Source: SMBSF63 sp034003545 (GTDB taxonomy: Bacteria; Chloroflexota; Anaerolineae; Anaerolineales; Anaerolineaceae). Taken from it: 64,000 bases of DNA. Position 1 is the stretch's first letter, and each line of letters begins with the position of its first letter. The notes beneath the pieces were generated by a model, which had not been told where the DNA came from, did not search any database, and was given only the letters and a program-made list of their open reading frames with translations. The stretch covers positions 1-64,000 of the forward strand of contig CAYURM010000013.1 in the NCBI GenBank assembly GCA_964447155.1. The letters are read 5' to 3'. The position numbers and the translations under genes were made by a program. Below, piece after piece: positions 26,039 through 34,761 of the stretch.

Positions 26039-27300
26039 TTTGAAAGCATTCCGCTGGAAGGGTGAGTGGCATACCATGCGTTTGACGGACGCACTGCCCA
26101 CCAGCGTATCCAGTACAGCATCAGCAGTTCAAAAGCCGGCAGCGGGAAGAACATGATCGGGTTCTGAACGGGCTGATCTCCATACGATACTGTCTGCAGG
26201 AACAAAACCCATAAGCCCACAAACAACAGCAGCATACTCCCCAACACCATCCACACTCCCGCAGAGCGCCAGCGTTCCTCGAACATGGCGAAGATCAATA
26301 CCAAAGCCGGGAAGGTCACAATATAATTGCCCGGATCTGTTTGAATTCCTACCCATTGTGCAGCCGCCAGGGTGAAGCAAAACACCCACACCAAATGCCG
26401 ATACTCCGGTTTACGTGTGCCCAATACCCATTCAACCAGCAGCAGCAGGATCATAATCCCGATAATGGCCAGCCCGATCCGCTCACCCATCCCCGGCATC
26501 CACGTCCCCAGCGCCGCCCCTGGTGTTCCCGGCGGGTTATAGCCCGGATATGCAACCACCTCGACGATATTCTGCCAGATCCAGTCTGGAACGAGCAGCG
26601 CAGCACTGGCACTGAGCAGCACCATTGTCCCCAAAAACCAGGCGATAAATTTCCAGCGGCGCTGGCGCACCGCCCAATACAGGAAAAACAGCACTACCAC
26701 CAGCACGACCTGCGGCTTGATCGTGGAAAATGCCAGCAGCACCCCCGCCAACTCATCCCCGCCTGAGCGAATTGATAACATCGCCCCCGCCACAAACAAG
26801 GCAATCAAAATGACCGCATTACCATTGATCAATGGGCGCAAAGCGTGATACCAGAAAATCGTGAATACCAGAAAAAAAGCCAGCGTCAGCAGCTTTGGTT
26901 TCCAGTCCACCAGGCGCATCGATACCACCGTCAGCAGTATCAGCGCAATCTCCAGCACCGTCATCCACAAGGCTCGCGCCAGAATATAATCCTTGAACAA
27001 GGCAAATGGCAAAAACATCAGCACCGAATACAACGGATAGGCTACACGCAGTTCGTGTTCCCCCTCCTGTGCAGGCCGCCCGTATGCCATCGTCTGAATA
27101 CGCAGGGCCGTTTCATCACTGTAGGGGCTGATCCCTTCTGTAATCAACGTTCGCGTCCCTACCCAATGCACCAGAAAATCATTCCCTCCCGGATTGGTGG
27201 AAGCATATTGATAATTCGACCAGGTGAGCACCCCAAACAGCAGCAGCCCCACCACAATTGCCAAAATCCATCTGATCAGCAGTTTTCGACGGGAATTCAA
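26035..27300 (-). CDS. GT87 (DUF2029) family polytopic glycosyltransferase
   Basis: 421 residues with about ten membrane segments. The region NDFLVHWVGTRTLITEGISP followed by YPLYSVLMFLPFALF, then INGNAVILIALFVAGAML and STIKPQVVLVVVLFF, matches the DUF2029 polyprenyl-phosphate mannosyltransferase family (PimE-like). ATG at 27300 lies behind GAGGAGAAGG. First gene of the four-gene run down to 21495; the 283 bases upstream hold its probable promoter region. Confidence 0.85.
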   Translation of the reverse strand: MNSRRKLLIRWILAIVVGLLLFGVLTWSNYQYASTNPGGNDFLVHWVGTRTLITEGISPYSDETALRIQTMAYGRPAQEGEHELRVAYPLYSVLMFLPFALFKDYILARALWMTVLEIALILLTVVSMRLVDWKPKLLTLAFFLVFTIFWYHALRPLINGNAVILIALFVAGAMLSIRSGGDELAGVLLAFSTIKPQVVLVVVLFFLYWAVRQRRWKFIAWFLGTMVLLSASAALLVPDWIWQNIVEVVAYPGYNPPGTPGAALGTWMPGMGERIGLAIIGIMILLLLVEWVLGTRKPEYRHLVWVFCFTLAAAQWVGIQTDPGNYIVTFPALVLIFAMFEERWRSAGVWMVLGSMLLLFVGLWVLFLQTVSYGDQPVQNPIMFFPLPAFELLMLYWIRWWAVRPSNAWYATHPSSGMLSK

Positions 27301-27583
27301 GACCTTCTCCTCGTTTCCACATTGATTACAAAATCACTTATCAAAACAAATATGTGCCGGTTGAAAATGTCTTGATTGTCTTTGCGACTTTGCGGTTTTG
27401 CGTGAGATGTATATACCGATTCAATTATAATTCAACCACCGATGAAAATGCGACTCGCTCTGGCTCAGATGCAAAGAATATCCGGTAACCGCCCTGACAA
27501 CCATCTCTGCGCAGGGTACGTTCGCTTTTGAACGCACCCTTCATCAAGCAGAAATACCATCTTTTCGTTTGACCACAGACTGG
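27301..27583. other. intergenic region between two membrane-protein units
   Basis: 283 bases without a credible gene. It holds an imperfect hairpin, AGGGTACGTTC (27513-27523) with GAACGCACCCT (27530-27540), one mismatch, and the phrase TTTGCGACTTTGCGG near 27380, vaguely like the degenerate repeat at about 60510. The SD of the GT87 gene is at the low-coordinate end. Confidence 0.5.
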
Positions 27584-28756
27584 TCATTCCTCACGCATTC
27601 CTTCAAAAAACTGAAACGCGATCAGCAGCAAGATCAACGTGCGCAGCAAAACCGTCACCGGCAAATAATGGAACCACCCCCGCGAAAGGATCACCGGCCA
27701 CTCCAGTAAATTCACCAAAATGAATACCAACGACCCGATCAACCCCATCGTCTTCGGAAAAACCAGCAGCATCAGCGGCACCAAAAATAGCAGCCACTGC
27801 GGACTCCATCCGCTCGACCACAAGAACAACAGTGCGAAAGCCCATCCCAGGGCAATCATTCTCGCCTTCGGCGTATCCTTCTTCATCTGTGTCAACCCCC
27901 ACAACCCGGCGCTGCCAAAAACAAACAGCGTCAGCCACGTCGGGATTCGTGCTGGATTTCCCTGCCCGGCCGATAACAATTCTGCATCCAGCCTCAGTGC
28001 CACCGGCCCAAAATTCCCCGTGCGGTAATTCCCGTCAATCAGTGCCCATATGGTTTCCCATGAACCTTTGGTGAATTGCGAGATCAACGATGCCTGGGTA
28101 AAATCCGGTGAAAGCAGCCACAACGTCCCATATCCAATCACTGCCACGCCGGCGGTGATCAACCCCATCTTCACAATCCGGCGGAACGGCTGCCGCCACA
28201 GTACCACCAGCCCCAGCACGGGGAATAATTTCACCAGCACCCCCACCCCCAGCGCCAGTCCGCCAGCAATATCTCGGTCACTCAGCAGCAGATCAACCCC
28301 CAGGAACATGCAGAACACCGCCAGCGGGTCAAAATACCACCAGCCATACGCCAGCGTCACCAGGCAGGCAAAATACGTCCACACTCGCCATGCTTCCGGC
28401 TGCGGGTCAATTTTCTTCTGAATACGCATGAACAGCCATAGATTGCCCACATCCGCCGCGCTGAACAAAACCACCAGCAGCGTGCTGAAAACATGCTGCT
28501 TTCCGTTGGCTATACGAAATATAAGCTCGCTCAAAAAAGGAAACACCGGCGGAAACTCCACCCAATGGGCCAAATACGGCCATCCCGGTAATGCAGACAA
28601 TTCAAAAAAGATAATACTGTCCCCATACCCCCATAAGCCGCTCTCTGTCTGTGACATCAGCAGCATCAGCCGGGCCGCTGCCAGCAGCACCAGCGGCAGT
28701 GCCGCATCACTGATTTCCAGCTTACCGGCTGAGAAGGACCGCTTTTTCGTCGCCAA
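27584..28756 (-). CDS. polytopic membrane protein, GT87/PIG-M-like
   Basis: 390 residues with about nine to ten membrane segments. YGDSIIFFELSALPGWPYLA followed by EFPPVFPFLSELIF, and later GGLALGVGVLVKLFPVLGLV, resemble the KXXP (here KLFP) region of DUF2029/PIG-M-type mannosyltransferases. It starts inside the upstream gene's end (35-base overlap), so the pair is translationally coupled. Substrate unknown. Confidence 0.75.
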   Translation of the reverse strand: MATKKRSFSAGKLEISDAALPLVLLAAARLMLLMSQTESGLWGYGDSIIFFELSALPGWPYLAHWVEFPPVFPFLSELIFRIANGKQHVFSTLLVVLFSAADVGNLWLFMRIQKKIDPQPEAWRVWTYFACLVTLAYGWWYFDPLAVFCMFLGVDLLLSDRDIAGGLALGVGVLVKLFPVLGLVVLWRQPFRRIVKMGLITAGVAVIGYGTLWLLSPDFTQASLISQFTKGSWETIWALIDGNYRTGNFGPVALRLDAELLSAGQGNPARIPTWLTLFVFGSAGLWGLTQMKKDTPKARMIALGWAFALLFLWSSGWSPQWLLFLVPLMLLVFPKTMGLIGSLVFILVNLLEWPVILSRGWFHYLPVTVLLRTLILLLIAFQFFEGMREE

Positions 28757-30242
28757 AATCTACCTCCCAGCCTTCCTCAAGCAGCAAATTTACCAGTGGA
28801 CGTTCCGGCTGCAACAACACCATATCAATCTGCCAGCTTTCCAGTTCTTCCTGCCAGCCGTCGCCCCCTTGCACCATATTCAGCCACTCCCCCAGCACCT
28901 CATCGCCATACAAATCCGTACGGCCATCCACAAATACCGGCGTTTCTCTGGAGAACCAGTCCAGATATCCACCCCAGTTATATTCATTCAACAAATTTCC
29001 CTGCACGCCATTCTCTTTGATCCACTCCACCGCCTGAACCGGATAGACCTGATCCAGGTACCCCCTCACCAATACCGGATGACTGACTCCGACCACTTTT
29101 CCGGCAGCAATCAGCCCAAATAACCCAATCACCAGCAAATTCACCGCCCGCTGCATTTTTGACGTATTGACCATCTCTTTGGTCTGTCGTGATTGAATGG
29201 CTTTCACCAAATTCTCTGGCAAATGCACCCGCTCCCGCCAGGCTTGAAACGCCGCCCACGCATGCCGCGACAACACTGGCAGCGAGACCAGCGCAAACGG
29301 CCCAAAATTGCGCCGTGCGATAAAAGCCATCATCCCAAATCCGGTTACCGCCACAATCTCTGCTCCGTCCAGCTTGCGGTCAGATAACCCCACCGTAATA
29401 AACAGCGCAAAGGTCATCCATAACAAGGGCTGCTGGGCCAGCTCATGGAAATTCGGCGAGGCCCATTCCGCGATCAGGGATTGCAGCACCTGCACCCCCA
29501 CCGTCTGGAACGGGATGCGCCACATATCCAGGCCATTGGGATTGACCAGCACCGCCAGCCCGCTGCCCGCCGTCCACGCCAGCAAAACCAGCAGCCGCCT
29601 CCACGAAACGATCTCTTCTCCCTTGTATCCCAGCACATGATTCAACACTTCTCCAGCCAGCATACTGCCCATGTACAAAAAGCCGAGCACATACCCCCCG
29701 TGCAGGTTCGACCACACCATCATCACCAGCGGCAAACTCCACAGGTAATTGATGCGCCGCCATTTGTATAAATACAACACATAACTCACGGCAGCCAGCA
29801 TCAACAGCGAAATCGTCTGCGGGCGCGGCGACCACACCGGCGCCGACACCACCCCGGCGAAGATCAGCAGGAAAGCCTTCAAAATAGACGGCCCCTCCAT
29901 CTGCAGCAAGACAAAAACCAGGCTGCCCACCGCCAGAACAGCGACGCCAATCGTTAACCCATAAAACCCCAGCCAGGAGAACAATGCCGCCATACCCACC
30001 TGCGACAGCCAGCTATGATTAATCCACGGCTCCCCCGCCCGCGTGAAGGAAAAAGTGTCCGCCAGCAGCGGCGCACTTTGCAGGATCGTTTCCTGCCCGG
30101 CGCGCAAATGCCACCACATGTCCCCATCCAGCGGCGTCCGCGCAGCCATAATGAACACCAGCAGTACCGCCATCCCATAAATGAACCGGTCCGCATCACT
30201 GATCTTTAATACTCGATGATTCTTCTTCAATAATTTCGCCAC
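28722..30242 (-). CDS. polytopic membrane protein of GT-C type
   Basis: 506 residues. The first outer loop contains LDGDMWWHLRAGQ and later PWINHSWLSQV, a pattern known from large bacterial membrane proteins placed near GT-C enzymes. About ten to eleven hydrophobic segments follow, then a soluble C-terminal part with FVDGRTDLYGDEVL and MVLLQPERPLV. No family name can be given with certainty. The gene overlaps the following one by 35 bases. ATG at 30242 is the only good start. Confidence 0.75.
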   Translation of the reverse strand: MAKLLKKNHRVLKISDADRFIYGMAVLLVFIMAARTPLDGDMWWHLRAGQETILQSAPLLADTFSFTRAGEPWINHSWLSQVGMAALFSWLGFYGLTIGVAVLAVGSLVFVLLQMEGPSILKAFLLIFAGVVSAPVWSPRPQTISLLMLAAVSYVLYLYKWRRINYLWSLPLVMMVWSNLHGGYVLGFLYMGSMLAGEVLNHVLGYKGEEIVSWRRLLVLLAWTAGSGLAVLVNPNGLDMWRIPFQTVGVQVLQSLIAEWASPNFHELAQQPLLWMTFALFITVGLSDRKLDGAEIVAVTGFGMMAFIARRNFGPFALVSLPVLSRHAWAAFQAWRERVHLPENLVKAIQSRQTKEMVNTSKMQRAVNLLVIGLFGLIAAGKVVGVSHPVLVRGYLDQVYPVQAVEWIKENGVQGNLLNEYNWGGYLDWFSRETPVFVDGRTDLYGDEVLGEWLNMVQGGDGWQEELESWQIDMVLLQPERPLVNLLLEEGWEVDFGDEKAVLLSR

Positions 30243-30377
30243 AATCTACCCTGGCTTTTCTCTACCTGGATTGAATACCTTCCCAATTGGAAACAACGCT
30301 TAATGCCGCGCTAGCAACAGGCAATTTCCATATCAACAAGGGAGGGAGTGTCTTTCCCCTCACCAGCTCAAACCCAC

Positions 30378-32021
30378 TCACGGCGTATCCATCCCCAACC
30401 CCATCTCATCTGGCCGAATATCCCGCGACAACCCGTAAAACACCTGATAATCACCAATCACCTTTTCCTGCCAGCGCACACCCGCCGCTTCAAACTCTGT
30501 GCGCAAATACGCATTCAATGCCGGATGATTCGTGGTGATATACGCCAACTTTTCACTATCCGCTACCACATCGCGATACGGCGCATACCTGTCATCCCGG
30601 GTAGTGAAGCGCATATCCTCATGATACGGCAAGGCCGGAACAAAAATCACTTCCTCCTGCGACAAAAATGCGGTTGGATATGCCACCCAGTAATTGCTGT
30701 ACCCGCGGGTTTCCCCTTCTGCCTTCAGAAATTCAATCAGATCATCATTAAAATGATGATCCACCACTGCCACCGCATCAAACTGGGTCGTGATCCCGGG
30801 CGGATAACGCAGCGCACATTGCAATGTACCCCACAGATGAAAACCCAGCACAAAGGCCACCACAGCCGCCTGCCATTTTGGCTTCTTCACCAGCCGCTGC
30901 ACACCGTCGGCTGCCGCAATGACCAGGATCATATACAAGGGCAGAAAGTACCTGCCGGAAGGGTCTACCCCAAACGGTGTAAACACAAACCCGGCCACTA
31001 CGCTGATCCCCACCCCGGTCAACATCCATTTTTTCCAGCGTTCACCTTTTTCAGGCTTCCATCGCCAGAACCAGGCATACACCACCGCCCCCCAGAAAAC
31101 CAGAATGAACGGCATCATCGGCAGTCCCAGCCAGCGCACCCCCCACGGCGGACGGAACCCCAGCAGTGCTGTCAAACCTAACAGCACAAAGTTAAACAGA
31201 TGCTGCCCGGTCTGCACGATCCACGGTGTCTTTTCCACCGCCACAGCCGTCCCGAACAACTCAGCCATCAAGCGCGATGACCCGGTCTGGACCGCATAGA
31301 TCAGCCACGGTGAAGCCCCGATCGCGATCCCCGCCGTTGCAGCCAGCACCAGCACAGTTTTTTGCCAGCCGCTGAACTTGACACGAAAACGCACAAAGAT
31401 CGCCCACAGCATCACCACCCCGGCCGGCAGCGAATACACCAGGCTCAACCCATTCGCCCATAAGCCGCAGCCGGCAACAACACCCCACAGCAGCGCCAGC
31501 GCAGTTATTTTTGCATCCAGTCTCTTCTCTGGCAAGCCATCCGCCCGCCGGACCAGCACCATTCCCAGCGCCAGCACCAGATTGCCCAGCAGCAGCGCCT
31601 CGTTATATCCTCCCAGCGTGGCCGTCGTATACAGGGTTACATTTACCGTTGGAATCGCCAGGAAACAGGCGGCGATCAAACCATACTTCCATCCGCCAAA
31701 AGCCAGTTTCGCCACCCAGGCTGTCGTCCACATCACCAAAGCAAACAGCACAGTTTGCACCACCCGGATCACCCATACCTGCTGGCCGAACAACGCAAAC
31801 CCGCCCGCCACCATAAAGGCATCCAGGCTGCCCATATATACTTGACCATAGAAGAAAACCGGCAGCTCGCCCTGCAAAATATGGCGTGCCATTAACGCCA
31901 CAATCGCTTCATCAGAATTAAACGGGATCACATCGGCAAACTGCAAAACAAGTTTCAGGCTTACTGATACAATCAATAGCAGCACGCCATACATAATATT
32001 TTTGCGATGAGATGATGTCAT
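30378..32021 (-). CDS. polytopic GT-C glycosyltransferase-like protein
   Basis: 547 residues from ATG 32021 (GGCGGGA upstream); a start 17 codons earlier is possible. The outer loop after the first membrane segment has FNSDEAIVALMARHILQGEL and then FYGQVYMGSLDAF, the S/D-E pattern of GT39-like enzymes. About eleven hydrophobic segments, then a soluble C-terminus with VDHHFNDDLIEFLKAEG. It is transcribed away from the next gene; the two starts are about 68 bases apart, so they share one promoter region. Confidence 0.8.
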   Translation of the reverse strand: MTSSHRKNIMYGVLLLIVSVSLKLVLQFADVIPFNSDEAIVALMARHILQGELPVFFYGQVYMGSLDAFMVAGGFALFGQQVWVIRVVQTVLFALVMWTTAWVAKLAFGGWKYGLIAACFLAIPTVNVTLYTTATLGGYNEALLLGNLVLALGMVLVRRADGLPEKRLDAKITALALLWGVVAGCGLWANGLSLVYSLPAGVVMLWAIFVRFRVKFSGWQKTVLVLAATAGIAIGASPWLIYAVQTGSSRLMAELFGTAVAVEKTPWIVQTGQHLFNFVLLGLTALLGFRPPWGVRWLGLPMMPFILVFWGAVVYAWFWRWKPEKGERWKKWMLTGVGISVVAGFVFTPFGVDPSGRYFLPLYMILVIAAADGVQRLVKKPKWQAAVVAFVLGFHLWGTLQCALRYPPGITTQFDAVAVVDHHFNDDLIEFLKAEGETRGYSNYWVAYPTAFLSQEEVIFVPALPYHEDMRFTTRDDRYAPYRDVVADSEKLAYITTNHPALNAYLRTEFEAAGVRWQEKVIGDYQVFYGLSRDIRPDEMGLGMDTP

Positions 32022-32089
32022 AATATTTCCCGCCAATCTTTTTGGGATAATTGTATCCACAAAAGACCGCATTTACAACCGGACAAGAG

Positions 32090-33418
32090 ATGAAACCCCT
32101 TTCCAGTCTTTCCAACCATCAAAAAAACACCCTCGCTCTGGTGATTGTCCTGATCCTGCTCACGGTTTTGTACATGAGCAGCATTGCTGACGTCCCCTTT
32201 CATCCCGACGAAAGCACCTCCATCTTCATGTCAGACGACCTGGAAATCACGTTCACTGACCCGAAATCCCTGTTTTGGCAGCCTGGTCAAGTCGACAACC
32301 TTCGCCAGCACTACCGCAAGCTGGATCCGCCCACCTCGCGCACGATCATCGGCCTCAGCCGCCTCATCACCGGCCAGCCATCCCTCCCGGCGGACTGGGA
32401 CTGGTCCCTCACCTGGCAGGAAAATAAGCAGGCCGGCGCCCTGCCTGCGCCAAACCTGCTCACCGACAGCCGCATCGGCATCGCCCTTTTCTATCCTTTC
32501 AGCCTGCTGTTCTTCTATTTATCCGTCCACGAAATCACCGACCGCCTCACCGCCTGGCTTGCCATGCTCTTTATGGCTGGCAACATGCTCGTACTTCTGC
32601 ACACCCGCCGCGCCATGACAGAAAGCTTCATGTTATTCACCATCATCCTCTCCCTGTATTTTCTGGTGCATTTCCGTGAAAAACCCTGGCTGTCTGCCAT
32701 CCCTGTCGCCCTTGCCCTGAATGCCAAACTTTCCGCTGCGCCCCTTGCCGCTGTGGGCGGTCTGGTTATCTTGCTCAGCGCCTTCCAAAACAAGTGGCTG
32801 GTGAAAAAATGGATCACCCAGCTTGCCGCTTATGGGCTGGTCATCCTCTTGCTGTGCCTCATTCTCAACCCTTTCCTGTGGGCGCATCCCGTCTCTGCCG
32901 CCAGGTCTGCATGGGAGTCCCGTCTGGAATTGACCGAACGCCAGGTAGCGACTGTCGCTGAAGTCAGCCCGGAACAGGTGCTTGACAGCGTCCCCAAACG
33001 CATCGGTAACCTCATCGCCCACCTCTTCTTCACCCCGCCTGCCATCGCCGACGTTGCCAACTATCTGGATGAAACTGCCCAGTCCGCAGGACGCTATCTT
33101 GCCCATCCTTTGCACAGCCTGGGGCGCGGTCCCGTTGCAGCCAGCCTGGCACTGATCCTGTCACTTGTGGGGTTCATCTTTTCCCTGCTTGACCTCATCC
33201 GCACCAAATCCCCGCCCCTGCTCATTTTCTTCCTCTCCGGCCTTGCCCAAATTGCTGCCATTCTGCTCCTCGTTCCCCTGCCCTTCCAGCGGTACATCCT
33301 CCCAACAGTACCCTTTGCCTGCTTCTGGCTGGCCTATGCCATCGCCACATTTGTCAATGGCATTGCCGCAGCCATCCAACAAAAACGTTCCACGCCACAA
33401 ACGCAGCATGGAACGTAA
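32090..33418 (+). CDS. polytopic GT39-like glycosyltransferase
   Basis: 442 residues from ATG 32090 (GGACAAGAG upstream). After the first membrane segment, DVPFHPDESTSIFMSDDL gives the acidic loop; a later stretch, NMLVLLHTRRAMTESFMLF, fits the GT39/PMT family, where a conserved Arg and Glu follow the acidic loop. About nine to ten hydrophobic segments. It is the only plus-strand member of the eight-gene membrane set, divergent from the preceding gene. Confidence 0.82.
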   Translation: MKPLSSLSNHQKNTLALVIVLILLTVLYMSSIADVPFHPDESTSIFMSDDLEITFTDPKSLFWQPGQVDNLRQHYRKLDPPTSRTIIGLSRLITGQPSLPADWDWSLTWQENKQAGALPAPNLLTDSRIGIALFYPFSLLFFYLSVHEITDRLTAWLAMLFMAGNMLVLLHTRRAMTESFMLFTIILSLYFLVHFREKPWLSAIPVALALNAKLSAAPLAAVGGLVILLSAFQNKWLVKKWITQLAAYGLVILLLCLILNPFLWAHPVSAARSAWESRLELTERQVATVAEVSPEQVLDSVPKRIGNLIAHLFFTPPAIADVANYLDETAQSAGRYLAHPLHSLGRGPVAASLALILSLVGFIFSLLDLIRTKSPPLLIFFLSGLAQIAAILLLVPLPFQRYILPTVPFACFWLAYAIATFVNGIAAAIQQKRSTPQTQHGT

Positions 33419-33478
33419 AAATCAACACCTTTTTCAACAACACGCCGCTTCTTAACTTGTTAGCGGGAGCATGAAGAT

Positions 33479-34606
33479 TTATATTTCGCGCCCATATACC
33501 CGATAGGTCTTGTACGGCTCTGCCCCCAGGGCGGCCATATCCTTCCGCATCTGCACAGCCGTATCCGCAATCTGGATCATCTCGGCATGTTCAAACCCGT
33601 AATCCTTGATCGTCTTCTCAATTTCAGAATACAGCAAGGCATTCCCCCCGCTGCCGTAATACTCCGGTAAAACAGCTGCGCCATTCAGTGCCACCGATTT
33701 CGCCCGTTTCAATCCAACCAACAGATCCACCAGCGCCCACGGTGTCAACCTGCCCTTGGCCCGCTGCAATTGAGGCGACAAATCAGGAAAAGCTAAAATA
33801 AATCCAATGATCCGATCATTTTTCATAATGAATTTAACCAGGCGGGGATCAATCACGGCAATCAGAGAATCCAGCAAGAACTGAATTTCCTTCTTGCTCA
33901 GCGGGTAATACTCCCAGTTATTAATAAAGGTAGCATTGTATAGATCACCAAACTCTTCGAGATACCTCTTCAAGTCGCGTTTTGAGGTGAAATCCTTGAT
34001 CCTCATATACCCGCGTTCCTGCACCCGCCTGGCAACCTCTGCCGCTTTCTCCGTGAGATGCAAATTTTCCTGAACCAAATGAAAAGAAATGAAATCGACT
34101 TCCTTTACAAAACCAGCCCCCTCCATCAAAGCAGGATAATAATCAAAATTGTAGGGCACCATCGTCATCATCTGCCGGTATTCAAATCCATCGATCAAAA
34201 TCCCGTATCCATCAAAAGAACAGAATCCTTTTGGCCCGACCACCCGGCTCAATCCGCGATTGCGTGCCCATGCGAACCCTGCCTCAAACAAAGCGTTTGC
34301 TGCTTCCTGATCATTCACACAATCAAACAGGGTAAATTGTGCCTGATTTTTTTTGTGGTACGCATTGAAAGGTTTATGTTCAAAAACAGCCATCTGTCCC
34401 ACTGTCTTTCCATCCCGTTCAGCTACCAGAAAATCAGCATCGGAACGTTCATAAAGCGGATGTTTGTCCCTGTTCATCATCACGCGAATATCACTGCGGA
34501 ATGGCGGCACCCACTGCGGGCAATCCGCATACAGCTCAAAAGGAAATTCAATAAAACATTTTACTTGCGCTTTGGAATCGGTATCAACCAGATGAACATT
34601 AATCAT
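33479..34606 (-). CDS. GNAT-like acyltransferase family protein
   Basis: 375 residues. The start FIEFPFELYADCPQWVPPFR, then DADFLVAERDGKTVGQMAVF and GPKGFCSFDGYGILIDGFEY, matches a widespread bacterial family of about 375-residue proteins with two GNAT-like halves. The second half has FIMKNDRIIGFILAFPDL and ALNGAAVLPEYYGSGGNALL, the acetyl-CoA-binding pattern. The acceptor is unknown. It is monocistronic, divergent from the DUF255 gene, and cytoplasmic. Confidence 0.75.
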   Translation of the reverse strand: MINVHLVDTDSKAQVKCFIEFPFELYADCPQWVPPFRSDIRVMMNRDKHPLYERSDADFLVAERDGKTVGQMAVFEHKPFNAYHKKNQAQFTLFDCVNDQEAANALFEAGFAWARNRGLSRVVGPKGFCSFDGYGILIDGFEYRQMMTMVPYNFDYYPALMEGAGFVKEVDFISFHLVQENLHLTEKAAEVARRVQERGYMRIKDFTSKRDLKRYLEEFGDLYNATFINNWEYYPLSKKEIQFLLDSLIAVIDPRLVKFIMKNDRIIGFILAFPDLSPQLQRAKGRLTPWALVDLLVGLKRAKSVALNGAAVLPEYYGSGGNALLYSEIEKTIKDYGFEHAEMIQIADTAVQMRKDMAALGAEPYKTYRVYGREI

Positions 34607-34761
34607 TGGGTTACTCCTTGATCAAAATAAAAAACAAGAATAAAAACATCACCAAAAAGTATACACGATTCAAACAAAATCGTCGTTCCCATTTTCACTC
34701 TTCGATATGCTAAAATTAATATCTATTTTATAAAAATTGTCAAATGATACGGAGCAAACCA

